From Xenococcaceae cyanobacterium MO_167.B27 (GTDB lineage: Bacteria; Cyanobacteriota; Cyanobacteriia; Cyanobacteriales; Xenococcaceae): DNA of 64,000 nt. Below are positions 46,167 to 54,851 of this stretch, piece after piece; position 1 is the first letter of the stretch, and each line of letters opens with the position of its first letter. The stretch covers positions 29,959 through 93,958 of the forward strand of contig JASJCP010000004.1 of assembly GCA_030065935.1 (NCBI GenBank). The letters run 5' to 3'. The notes under the pieces are model-generated. The model worked only from the letters and a program-made list of their open reading frames with translations, did not search any database and was not told where the DNA came from. Position numbers and translations under genes: made by a program.

Positions 46167-46232
46167 GTAATTTTATTTACCTTTAATATTTTAAATGTAA
46201 TTTTTTTTACTTGCAAATGTAGTTTTTTTTAC
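46167..46232. promoter_or_regulatory. Three tandem NtcA-like GTA-N8-TAC boxes
   Basis: GTAATTTTATTTAC (46167-46180), GTAATTTTTTTTAC (46197-46210) and GTAGTTTTTTTTAC (46219-46232) all fit the NtcA consensus GTA-N8-TAC. The third is flanked symmetrically as AATGTA...TACATT. They lie between the divergent mazG (start 46088) and RTX gene (start 46401). NtcA is the cyanobacterial nitrogen regulator; binding here is inference, and a degenerate T-rich repeat could mimic the motif. Confidence 0.45.
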
Positions 46233-46400
46233 ATTGATAATTGATTATAGTTAACAAAAAAAATAGCAAGAAATTGAATATCAATAAAAAAGAAAATTAA
46301 TATTTTTTTAGCAAAAGTTTATGGTTTTAAGTCCATGTTATGCGTTATTATCTTAACTGTTAGGCAATATGAAAACCCAAAATTTTAAGGGCAAACAAAC

Positions 46401-47417
46401 ATGACAAATCTTACTAATGTTATTTTTCTAGGAACTCCTGGTGATGATGACACTACCAAACTCTTCACTGAATTTGCTTTAGAAGGAAACGATATTCTTG
46501 AAGGAGATGATGGTAACGACACCCTAAAAGGATTTGATGGTCAAGACCAAATAAAAGGTGAAGTTGGAGATGACCTTATTGATGGTGGTGCACAAAGAGA
46601 CTCTCTCTTCGGTGGTGTTGGTGATGACAACATCTTCGGTGGTAGTGGTGATGACTCTATCGAAGGTGGTGCTGACAATGACAGGATCTTCGCTGGTACT
46701 GGAAATGACCTAATTTATGGTGATAACGCTCCTCCTATTTCTCCTACTCCTAGTGATGAATTTTTCGTAGAAGGAAACGACTTTATCAATGCCGGTGCTG
46801 GTGATGATATTGTCTTTGGTCAAGGTGGTGACGATACTGTCGTTGGTGCTAGAGGTAATGACTTAATTAATGGTGGTGAAGGGGATGACCTCCTAAGAGG
46901 TGGTCTAGGAGAAGACACCATCCGTGGTTCACAAGGCAACGACGTTATTTTTGGTGGTAGAGATAATGACGAAATCTTTGGTGGTCTAGGAGAAGACACT
47001 ATCGTAGGTGGTGCTGGTAGTGATACTTTAACTGGTGGTGCTGGTGCTGATGTCTTCGTCTTCCAACCTGATACTGACCTTAAAAACTTCGATATCGATG
47101 TGATTACTGACTTCAATGTCAACGAAGACAAAATCGACCTCAGTGCTTTTGCACTCAACATTAATGGAAACGACCAGTTTGCTTTCGACGACTTTAGCAA
47201 TGGTCTATCTCAAGGTCTTGAAAATGCGTTCTTCCAAGTTGGTTCTGATGTCTATATTGGTTCTAGACCCGAATTAGGTTATAACTTAGGCTCTTTAGCT
47301 GGTACTGGTGACGTTGGTAATGGCTTAAATGAAAGCTCAATCATTATCGAGAACGTCAACATTGACGATCTTGGCAATGCTAACTTTATTTTCCCTGGTG
47401 AAACTCCTGCACTCTAG
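46401..47417 (+). CDS. RTX (haemolysin-type calcium-binding) repeat protein
   Basis: 338-aa acidic protein with many GGxGxDxxx nonapeptides (GNDILEGDDGNDTLKG, GGSGDDSIEGGADNDRIF, GAGSDTLTGGAGADVFVF), from about residue 28 to 222, that fold as a calcium-binding parallel beta roll. The following DVITDFNVNEDKIDLSAFA is the usual M10/RTX C-terminal motif. There is no N-terminal signal, as expected for type I secretion by an uncleaved C-terminus. The transporter is not nearby. Three NtcA-like boxes lie upstream and a strong terminator follows. Confidence 0.88.
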   Translation: MTNLTNVIFLGTPGDDDTTKLFTEFALEGNDILEGDDGNDTLKGFDGQDQIKGEVGDDLIDGGAQRDSLFGGVGDDNIFGGSGDDSIEGGADNDRIFAGTGNDLIYGDNAPPISPTPSDEFFVEGNDFINAGAGDDIVFGQGGDDTVVGARGNDLINGGEGDDLLRGGLGEDTIRGSQGNDVIFGGRDNDEIFGGLGEDTIVGGAGSDTLTGGAGADVFVFQPDTDLKNFDIDVITDFNVNEDKIDLSAFALNINGNDQFAFDDFSNGLSQGLENAFFQVGSDVYIGSRPELGYNLGSLAGTGDVGNGLNESSIIIENVNIDDLGNANFIFPGETPAL

Positions 47418-47452
47418 GTTACTAAATTAACTTTAGCTGTCTTGTAAAACAG

Positions 47453-47482
47453 AGCCTCCCTTAAAATTAGGGGAGGCTTTTT
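47453..47482 (+). terminator. Terminator of the RTX gene
   Basis: AGCCTCCC (47453-47460) pairs with GGGAGGCT (47471-47478), followed by a run of T; a clear Rho-independent terminator located between convergent genes. Confidence 0.85.
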
Positions 47483-47484
47483 AA

Positions 47485-49113
47485 TTAGGAATTTCTTTTG
47501 AGCGTCCAGAAAGGAATATTTTGACTGGGGTTTATGGTAAGTCCCTGAATATCATTGTGAGCAAAAGCATAGTCTTTAGTTTGCCACAGAGGAATATAGG
47601 GGACATCTTGAGCTAGAGTTTGTTGGAGTTGGGCAAAGATAGTTTGACGAGTTTCGGGGTCAACTTCTTGACGTTGTTGGTTAATTAGTTGATTGACGCG
47701 ATCGCTGTAGTAAAAAGAACCCCTACTTTGGGCTGCGCCTTCTTGACAACCCTGGCTCTGTGAACCTTGACTACAACTCAAGAAAGGTTGAATATAATTA
47801 TCTGCATCGAGAAAATCAGGATACCAGTCAGCTAAAGCAGCAGGATAAATCCCTTGACTAAGATTACTAAAAAAAGAAGCAGATTCTACACTTTGAGGAA
47901 CAAATTGAATTGCACCATCTAATTCCTTTTCTACTAAAGCTTTAAGAGTTTCCCCGACAATTCCGCGAGTAATTGAGCCAGAAGGATACCAGATTTCGAC
48001 AATTGCGGGATTTTCCCGAGAATAACCAGCCTTAGTTATTAATTCCTTTGCCTTGCTAATATTTGCTTCCCCGTAAATCTCAGCAAAAGCAGGTTTATAG
48101 GATGCAAAAGCAGTAGGAATTAGACTATAGACTAATTCTCCTTGTCCCTGGAGTACTCTTTGATTAATCAGATTGCGGTCAATCAGAGCAGCGATCGCCT
48201 GACGCACTTCTAGTTGATCTAAGGGCTGCTGATTGAGATTTAAAACCAGATAATTAACTACTGTACCTGAACCATCAATAACTTGCCATTTATCTGCCGA
48301 TGCTTCTGTTAACAGATTATTAATTTGATTAGGGTCGAGAGATTGATAAGCAACATCTATTGCACCTGTGCGGAAACTGTTAAATAAATTAGCAGAATTA
48401 CCAGCATAAACTTGAATATTAATCCCTTCGTTAGCTGGTTGCTCTCCCCAGTAGGTTTCATTGACATCAAGACTAATGGAATCACTGCTAAACTCAGTTA
48501 GTTTATATTTACCAGTACCAACTAAAGTATTAGGATTAAACTTTCCTGCACCAATCTCATAAGATTTAGGAGATACTGCACAAGTACCAGGAAAAGCCAA
48601 TAAAGCAGGGAAAGCAGAAAAAGGTTGTTTGAGTTTAACTGTAATTTCGTATTCTGCTGTAGCTTCAATGGTATCTACGACATCAGCTAGTAAAAAAGCA
48701 GGTTTTCCCCCATTAGTAATAAAGCGGTTGAGAGAAAAAACCATTGCTTCGGCATTAAAAGGAGTATCATCTTGAAAAGTCACACCCTCCCGTAAGGGGA
48801 TAGTGTAGGTAATACGATCTTCACTCACTTGAGGCATTTGTGTCGCTAACAAAGGAACTATCTCAGTAGTACCTAACTCATAGGTATAAAGAGTTTCCCC
48901 CACATTGTAGATAATATTCAATCCAGCTAATTCGTAGTTATCCGCAGGGTCAAGAGTTCGAGGTTTAAGAGTTGTACCGATAGAAATACGGTTACTGTCT
49001 GTAGTAGTAGTAGTAGTGGGAGTTTGGTTACTGTTGCAACCCACTGTTAGAGCCAAGCACAACAAAAATAGGCTCAAGTATCTACACCATTGACGCAACT
49101 TTTTATTAATCAT
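47485..49113 (-). CDS. ABC transporter substrate-binding lipoprotein, family 5 (peptide/nickel type)
   Basis: 542-aa extracytoplasmic binding protein of the DppA/OppA family. Signal peptide with lipobox LTVGC (Cys becomes the lipid-modified N-terminus). Family landmarks: GTTLKPRTLDPADNYE, YTIPLREGVTFQDDTPFNAE, and AIAALIDRNLINQRV. ATG at 49113 is preferred over TTG at 49137. The permease and ATPase genes are not nearby. The ligand could be a peptide or other small solute. Confidence 0.87.
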   Translation of the reverse strand: MINKKLRQWCRYLSLFLLCLALTVGCNSNQTPTTTTTTDSNRISIGTTLKPRTLDPADNYELAGLNIIYNVGETLYTYELGTTEIVPLLATQMPQVSEDRITYTIPLREGVTFQDDTPFNAEAMVFSLNRFITNGGKPAFLLADVVDTIEATAEYEITVKLKQPFSAFPALLAFPGTCAVSPKSYEIGAGKFNPNTLVGTGKYKLTEFSSDSISLDVNETYWGEQPANEGINIQVYAGNSANLFNSFRTGAIDVAYQSLDPNQINNLLTEASADKWQVIDGSGTVVNYLVLNLNQQPLDQLEVRQAIAALIDRNLINQRVLQGQGELVYSLIPTAFASYKPAFAEIYGEANISKAKELITKAGYSRENPAIVEIWYPSGSITRGIVGETLKALVEKELDGAIQFVPQSVESASFFSNLSQGIYPAALADWYPDFLDADNYIQPFLSCSQGSQSQGCQEGAAQSRGSFYYSDRVNQLINQQRQEVDPETRQTIFAQLQQTLAQDVPYIPLWQTKDYAFAHNDIQGLTINPSQNIPFWTLKRNS

Positions 49114-49280
49114 GAGCAATTTCTTAAATGGTGACAAAATATTAGGAGCGAATCCTAATTGGTAATGTATCGGATTGTAGAAAAAATTTACCTTGTCGAG
49201 CCAATATTACTTAAGGAATGATTACTCTCGATAGAAATTAGCTTAGGGAAATGTCTGTAATTTATATAGGAGGAAACCTG

Positions 49281-49976
49281 ATGGAAAAAGTTAAACAGCA
49301 CTTTGAAGCAGAAGCTCAAGAATTTGATAATATAATTCGTCGTCTTATTCCTTATTACGAACAAATGCTCGATGCTCTTGTTGCTGCACTACCATTTGAG
49401 CGATTTCAATCTATTCCTGTAGTAGATCTAGGATGTGGTACAGGAACAATTGCGCGACGGATTAAAGATATTTATCCCCAAGCTCAAATTACTTGTGTTG
49501 ATATAGCAGAAAAGATGTTACTCCTAGCACAGGCAAAACTTAGTGATGTTGATAATGATGTACGGTATCAGCTTGCTAATTTTGAAGATTATCAGTTTGA
49601 TACAACCTATGATGTAGCCGTATCCTCTCTAGCACTGCATCATTTGGTAAGTGATAATGACAAAATCAAATTTTATCATCAGATTTATGATTGCCTAACT
49701 CCAGGTGGGGTTTTTTACAACGCGGATCTGATTCTAGGTTCGAGTTCCCATCTCCAAGAGTGTTACATGGAGAAATGGCGAGAATATATGCTGTTGCAAG
49801 TTTCCCTAGAAGAAATCGAACAAAAATGGCTACCTCAGCACTACGAAGAAGATTGTCCAGCTAGTCTAATGAGTCAATTAGCTTGGCTGCAAGATATAGG
49901 TTTTACAGAAGTTGATGTTATCTGGAAATATTATAATTTTTCTGTATATGGAGGACATAAGCCAGTAGCGTTGTGA
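49281..49976 (+). CDS. Class I SAM-dependent methyltransferase
   Basis: 231-aa Rossmann-fold methyltransferase: motif I VVDLGCGTGTIARRI, then ITCVDIAEKMLLLA, motif IV DVAVSSLALHHL, and LTPGGVFYNAD. The start is ATG 49281, because TAGGAGG lies seven bases upstream; an in-frame start at 49251 precedes that ribosome binding site. The substrate is not predictable. A dapL leader region follows downstream. Confidence 0.85.
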   Translation: MEKVKQHFEAEAQEFDNIIRRLIPYYEQMLDALVAALPFERFQSIPVVDLGCGTGTIARRIKDIYPQAQITCVDIAEKMLLLAQAKLSDVDNDVRYQLANFEDYQFDTTYDVAVSSLALHHLVSDNDKIKFYHQIYDCLTPGGVFYNADLILGSSSHLQECYMEKWREYMLLQVSLEEIEQKWLPQHYEEDCPASLMSQLAWLQDIGFTEVDVIWKYYNFSVYGGHKPVAL

Positions 49977-50089
49977 ATAAAAACTATATTCATTACAGGT
50001 GGTGATCACAAAATTATTCAACAAGCGATCGCTACTCTAGAATATTTTGATACCGCTTAAATCGATAGTTTGAAAGCCCAACTATAATC

Positions 50090-50466
50090 TGGAATAATAC
50101 GAACATCACTTACCAGCGTCAGGGGAGTAAATTGTAAGACTCAAGAACGAGCGAGCCTATTAACTAACAAAGGCAATTAACTCTAGTAAGAACGGTGAGC
50201 AAGGATAGGCAAAACTATCCGATAGTAAGCAAGCCCGTACTCACTTCCGCGCAGATGGGAACTGATAAAAAAGTGAATAAAAAATTTTGTGTGTACCGCA
50301 GGAAGTGCGGAAACTTACGCCCACGGGAGTTACACGCTAAGTGGTGGCTGCTCCAAAGGTAGTTCATCGTGTATGTATTAGTCGGGTTACTGACTGAGCC
50401 TGGGAAGCGACTCGGGCAATTCCTAAGTCTTACTTCACAGATGGTGTTCACAGTAAGAAATATCAT
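50090..50466 (+). promoter_or_regulatory. Unusually GC-richer, probably structured region upstream of dapL
   Basis: About 375 bases without a gene, with many small inverted repeats such as GGATAGGCAAAACTATCC (50195-50212), GCGCAGAT-type stems and CGCAGGAAGTGCGG (50297-50310). Purine-rich tracts (AACGAGCGAGCCT, AAGAACGGTGAGC) recall parts of group II intron domain I, but I find no domain V or intron ORF. It is either a remnant of a ribozyme or intron, or a leader of the aminotransferase mRNA. The identity is open. Confidence 0.3.
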
Positions 50467-50468
50467 AA

Positions 50469-51698
50469 ATGGTTAAGATCAACGAAAACTATCTCAAACT
50501 AAAAGCTGGATATCTGTTTCCTGAAATTGCGAGAAGAGTTAACACTTTTATAGAAGCGAATCCCGATGCACAGGTAATTAAACTAGGGATTGGGGATGTT
50601 ACCGAACCCTTACCTGAAGCTTGTCGCACTGCAATGATTAAAGCTGTAGAAGACATGGGAGATCGCGCTACTTTTAAAGGCTATGGTCCCGAACAAGGTT
50701 ATCTTTGGTTAAGAGAAAAAATTGCTACTCAAGATTTTCAAGCTAGAGGATGCAGTATTGATGCGTCAGAAATCTTTATCTCTGATGGTTCAAAGTGTGA
50801 CTGTGGCAATATTTTAGATATTTTTGGGAAAGATAATGCGATCGCAGTTACTGATCCAGTCTATCCTGTGTATGTTGACACCAATGTCATGGCTGGACAT
50901 ACAGGATTCGCCAACGAGAAAGGAGAATATGAAGGATTAGTTTATCTCCCCATCAGTGCTGATAATAACTTTACCGCTCAAATACCCGAACAAAAAGTTG
51001 ATTTAATCTATCTCTGTTTCCCCAACAACCCTACAGGTGCGACTGCTACCAAAGAACACTTACAAGCATGGGTTGATTATGCCAAAGCCAACAACTCCAT
51101 TATTCTGTTTGACGCAGCTTACGAGGCTTATATTACCGATCCTAGCCTTCCCCATTCTATCTATGAAATAGAAGGAGCAAAAGATTGCGCGATCGAATTT
51201 CGTTCTTTTTCTAAAAATGCAGGGTTTACAGGAACTCGTTGCGCCTTTACAGTTGTCCCGAAAAACCTTACTGCTAAAGCTGCGGATGGTTCAGATGTAG
51301 AACTCTGGAAATTGTGGAATCGTCGTCAATCCACTAAATTTAACGGTGTCTCTTATGTAGTACAAAGAGGTGCAGAAGCCGTCTATTCTGAAGCTGGACA
51401 AGCTCAAATTAAAGCTTTAATCAGTTTCTATCTAGAAAATGCCAAAATCATCTGCGAACAACTAACTAATGCAGGATTGCAAGTTTATGGCGGAGTTAAT
51501 GCACCTTATGTATGGGTAAAAACTCCCTTATCTAGCTGGGATTTCTTTGATAAACTACTGTACAACACTAATGTAGTTGGAACTCCTGGTTCGGGTTTTG
51601 GTGCTGCGGGTGAAGGCTATTTTCGTATTTCTGCTTTTAACAGCCGAGATAATGTTAATGAAGCGATGAAACGCATCACTGAGAATTTTACAGTCTAA
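50469..51698 (+). CDS. dapL: LL-diaminopimelate aminotransferase
   Basis: PLP enzyme converting tetrahydrodipicolinate directly to LL-diaminopimelate, the cyanobacterial and plant shortcut in lysine and peptidoglycan synthesis. The 409-aa protein shows [12 protein letters not shown], the substrate region [31 protein letters not shown] and the PLP lysine in [14 protein letters not shown]. The ATG matches family starts. A palindromic hairpin follows before the convergent neighbour. Confidence 0.95.
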   Translation: MVKINENYLKLKAGYLFPEIARRVNTFIEANPDAQVIKLGIGDVTEPLPEACRTAMIKAVEDMGDRATFKGYGPEQGYLWLREKIATQDFQARGCSIDASEIFISDGSKCDCGNILDIFGKDNAIAVTDPVYPVYVDTNVMAGHTGFANEKGEYEGLVYLPISADNNFTAQIPEQKVDLIYLCFPNNPTGATATKEHLQAWVDYAKANNSIILFDAAYEAYITDPSLPHSIYEIEGAKDCAIEFRSFSKNAGFTGTRCAFTVVPKNLTAKAADGSDVELWKLWNRRQSTKFNGVSYVVQRGAEAVYSEAGQAQIKALISFYLENAKIICEQLTNAGLQVYGGVNAPYVWVKTPLSSWDFFDKLLYNTNVVGTPGSGFGAAGEGYFRISAFNSRDNVNEAMKRITENFTV

Positions 51699-51710
51699 TT
51701 TTCCAGAAGT

Positions 51711-51733
51711 AGGGGCGAAGCCAATTCGCCCTT
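51711..51733. repeat. REP-like palindrome after dapL
   Basis: AGGGGCGAA (51711-51719) pairs with TTCGCCCTT (51725-51733). Related in sequence and position to the hairpin at 35819; it lies between convergent genes and can terminate both. Confidence 0.6.
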
Positions 51734-51743
51734 AGGAAGTAGT

Positions 51744-52682
51744 CTATAGTTCGCTTGTCGGAATTTCCTCTTTAAAATCAACAATAAGTTGCATATTTTC
51801 TAACATCAAATCCCGTAAATCTTTAGTCAACGGTACTCTACCTTGAGAACCAAACCAGCGATCAAACAAAGCTACAGATTCTTGTTTCCCTGCTAAAAAA
51901 CTTTGCATGAAGCGAATCAAAGCATAATTGACATTATTCAGAAATTGCGAGTTATCTTCAGGAATCATACAGGCAATACCTTCTTGAGAATAGTAACCTG
52001 CGATGACAAAATCTTCAAAATTATTGGTAGTTTGTAACCAGCCCTCTAGCAAAATACCATCGTCAGCAAAAGCGTCAATTCTTCCTTGTTTTAGAGCGGA
52101 ATAACCTTGTTGGCGATCGCGAAAAGCAACTAAGTTGGCTCTAGGTTCAGCCTTTTTAATTGCTAGTTCATTAGTAGTTCCTGGCAAAACACCAATTTGT
52201 TTGCCTACTAAAGATTGTGAAATAGTTAAATAATCATTCTGTTTGACTAATAGACTTGTTCCTGTCAGACCATAGCTTACAGAAAAATCAATTTTTTTAT
52301 CTCTTTCCCAAGTAAAACTACTAGCATCACAAACAATATCTACATCATTATTTACTAATTGAGGAATTCTGTGTTTCGGTTCGAGCGCGACTAATTTTAA
52401 TTGAATTTCTCGACCTAATTCTGTTTCTATTTGTTGCTTAATCAGGGTGAGCATATCTACAGAATAGCCCATCAACTGCCCTTCATTGTCAGCATAAGCA
52501 AAAGGAAGTGCATCTTTGCTTGTACCTGCGGTTAAAACTCCTGTTCTAGCTACTTTTTCCATAACTGTCTCTGCTGTAGCAATCTGTGTAGTTAGAACTG
52601 TACCCAGAATAGTAATACCATACAACCATTGTTTTAAGAATTTAATGCGCTGACAGTGGTAAATACTTGATTTTAGAAGCAT
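51744..52682 (-). CDS. Amino-acid-type ABC transporter substrate-binding protein (family 3)
   Basis: 312-aa periplasmic protein: N-terminal export segment (WLYGITILGTVLTTQIATAE), then a family-3 binding fold with ARTGVLTAGTSKDALPFAYA, VDIVCDASSFTWERDKKIDF, and VGKQIGVLPGTTNELA. The ligand is probably an amino acid or similar compound. No permease or ATPase is adjacent. Confidence 0.85.
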   Translation of the reverse strand: MLLKSSIYHCQRIKFLKQWLYGITILGTVLTTQIATAETVMEKVARTGVLTAGTSKDALPFAYADNEGQLMGYSVDMLTLIKQQIETELGREIQLKLVALEPKHRIPQLVNNDVDIVCDASSFTWERDKKIDFSVSYGLTGTSLLVKQNDYLTISQSLVGKQIGVLPGTTNELAIKKAEPRANLVAFRDRQQGYSALKQGRIDAFADDGILLEGWLQTTNNFEDFVIAGYYSQEGIACMIPEDNSQFLNNVNYALIRFMQSFLAGKQESVALFDRWFGSQGRVPLTKDLRDLMLENMQLIVDFKEEIPTSEL

Positions 52683-52772
52683 AACGGTTTGAGTATCGTG
52701 ATAAATCTTAATTATGAGTATTAAACAAAGACTAGGATAAACTTGACCATTTCTTGATTTAAGGAATCTGCA

Positions 52773-52913
52773 ATGGAAGTTAATAGCTCTAAAGATAGAC
52801 TATTATCTCCCCAAAAAATAGTCCATCTGGAAAAACTGAAATCTATATATTTGATATTAATCCTATTCCTGGGAATTTTAGCTGAGATTATCCCAAATCC
52901 GTCAAATAATTGA
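52773..52913 (+). CDS. Small single-span membrane protein (46 aa)
   Basis: ATG at 52773, with AAGGA seven bases upstream. Polar, basic first half (SPQKIVHLEKLK) and one hydrophobic span (SIYLILILFLGILAEII), then a short PNPSNN end. It lies in the spacer before a lipoprotein gene on the same strand. No known family; ribosome binding site and topology are the only support. Confidence 0.4.
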   Translation: MEVNSSKDRLLSPQKIVHLEKLKSIYLILILFLGILAEIIPNPSNN

Positions 52914-52983
52914 TATTGAGTAAACTATATGCAATTATTCATATTAGTTAAAGGTGCTACAATATCTTTGATTTCTTAAATTT

Positions 52984-53475
52984 ATGTCAACCAAAATAAA
53001 TTTTTCTGCCTTAATTTTCAGAGTAATTTTGTCCCTGATGCTGACTGGGTGTGTAGTAAAATCTACGAGAAAACAGGAAACTCAATCCCCGCAGAATACA
53101 GACGATGGGTTCTCTCAACCTTTAGCTAAACCTTTAAATGATTCTTCTTGTGCTGTTATGAAAAGCCGTAATTGGCACGCTTGGATAGATAGAGTTGCAG
53201 AAAACGAATCAAGCTTAAATATAGTAGGGGAAGTGGATTTGCCCAATCCTGGCTATACAGTTGAATGGAAACCAGGAATTCTAGACAGACGACAACCCCC
53301 AGCCCAGCGTCTTTCACTCTTACTTACTCCGCCTGAAGGAATGGTAATTCAAGTAGTTACTCCCACAAAAGTAAATTATGTAATGCCTGCATCATCTTTG
53401 GAATATAGAGCTATTTTGATTTATTGTGGAGATCAACTACTAACGGAAATTCCAGATGTTGTCCCTACTGAGTAA
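52984..53475 (+). CDS. Hypothetical lipoprotein (163 aa)
   Basis: Signal peptide with lipobox LMLTGC, a Gln/Pro-rich linker, then a compact domain with two Cys (SSCAVMKSRNWHAWID and LIYCGDQLL), which may form a disulfide. The segment NIVGEVDLPNPGYTVEW resembles a small beta domain found in conserved bacterial lipoproteins. Followed 24 bases later by another lipoprotein gene, so they are likely one operon. Confidence 0.65.
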   Translation: MSTKINFSALIFRVILSLMLTGCVVKSTRKQETQSPQNTDDGFSQPLAKPLNDSSCAVMKSRNWHAWIDRVAENESSLNIVGEVDLPNPGYTVEWKPGILDRRQPPAQRLSLLLTPPEGMVIQVVTPTKVNYVMPASSLEYRAILIYCGDQLLTEIPDVVPTE

Positions 53476-53499
53476 ATTAATTACTAGTGCTTATTTTGA

Positions 53500-54033
53500 A
53501 TGAAAAAATATTCGTTATTGCTAGGCTTAATTCTAATTCTAGGATTGTTTAGTTGTTCTAATTCTTCTCCTGATAGTAATGAAATTGCTACAGAAGAGTC
53601 ATTGAGTACTAATGTTACCACCGACTCAGGTAAGGAGACATCTATACTGTCCATTAAAGTTGGGACATTCACCACTGATGAATTGTTTGAAGCTGGTGGT
53701 GGTGGTTGTGGAATGACTTTATGGAAACCAGAAACAAATCCCCAAAAAGAAGGCTCGTTATTTTTTCATGGATTAGAAGATGCTATGTCTTTTATGGTTT
53801 TCGACAGCAAAATGACTAAATTGAACAGGACAAACTCTAGGGGAGAGAATTTTTACGGACAGCAGACTGAGCAAACTTTTATAACTGAAGATCAAAAGAT
53901 TACTGTTCAAGTTAAGATAACTCCTGGTGCTGAGGGTGAAATCGAGTCTGTCAACATCCCAAGTGGGACAATTACGGTTATTACAGAGGGAAAGACACAA
54001 GAGCTTCCTGTTGTTGGAGATGCAGGTTGCTAG
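53500..54033 (+). CDS. Hypothetical lipoprotein (177 aa)
   Basis: Lipobox LGLFSC, a Ser/Glu/Asp-rich linker, then a domain with GGGGCGMTLWKPE and a C-terminal VVGDAGC; the two mature cysteines may pair. Beta-strand-rich, soluble on the outside. No recognised family. Follows the preceding lipoprotein closely on the same strand. Confidence 0.65.
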   Translation: MKKYSLLLGLILILGLFSCSNSSPDSNEIATEESLSTNVTTDSGKETSILSIKVGTFTTDELFEAGGGGCGMTLWKPETNPQKEGSLFFHGLEDAMSFMVFDSKMTKLNRTNSRGENFYGQQTEQTFITEDQKITVQVKITPGAEGEIESVNIPSGTITVITEGKTQELPVVGDAGC

Positions 54034-54319
54034 GTTTTTTAGTTCTTTTTCGAGGGGAGTATCTCAACCAAAAATTCTTATAAAATTTTTCAAGTAGCAG
54101 ACTAAAAAATATATTCAGCTTTGATACTCATGACAATCAGCTATTGTATAGTTGTTAGCTAAACTTTTATATTTCAAATCATCTAATAATTCAAAAGATA
54201 ATTCTGGATAACAGTCGATTTTGCTCATGGATATTGGTACTCATGACGAAGTTTATTCAAGAATCATTGTCTTCCCATCTCGCCATGAGTCTTAAGGGAC
54301 AAATTAGATGTTGACCAGT

Positions 54320-54808
54320 TTACCTATCCCTATAGCTATTGCTACCTATTCTGCTCATATCTACTGGATAACAATCTCCAGAAGAACAATTTTTAACCGA
54401 TAGTGAATTGTATCCATATTGTCTGATTTCAAAAGTATCAGGTCTGTAATCGCGATTGGGAATTGTACTTCCTGGATATGTAGGAGAAAAACCTCTTAAA
54501 ATATATTTATCTCTTTGAGAGATCAGAGTCATTTCTTGTTGTGCGCTGATTAATCTTCCGTTAGGAAGGCGTACATTAACTATTAATGTTCCAAAATTAC
54601 CATCCATAAACAGACGACCATTATGTAGTAATCCTCCTCGATCTCTCCACCTTAATCGCCAATTACCATCAAAAGCACTATTAACTGCTCCAGGATCAAT
54701 GCTCCGTTCGTTTATTGGTGTATCTTATTGAGCAACAACAGATTCTATAGAACCACAAACACAACTAGCCAGAACAATTCCTAAAGTAATTTTTTTCCAA
54801 TTATTCAT
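54320..54808 (-). pseudogene. Secreted hypothetical protein interrupted by an in-frame TAA after the signal peptide
   Basis: Reading from ATG at 54808 (minus), the frame gives a good signal peptide (MNNWKKITLGIVLASCVCGS ... SVVAQ), then TAA at 54725-54727, then continues in the same frame with DTPINERSIDPGAVNSAF, DGNWRLRWRDRGG and the rest to the stop at 54320. One substitution thus splits an otherwise intact 162-codon gene at the cleavage site. The downstream ATG at 54607 would give only a 95-aa leaderless piece. The product family is not recognised. It may be a young pseudogene, read through, or a sequencing error. Confidence 0.7.
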
Positions 54809-54851
54809 AAACTCTCTAATTCAAAAATATATAGTTTAAATGCGCCTGATA

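Noticed and set aside
49978..50059. 27 in-frame codons after the methyltransferase stop, including FITGGDHKIIQQAIATLEYF
   Set aside because: Could be a gene fragment (the TGGD core recalls some kinases), but it has no start and the match is too short to name.
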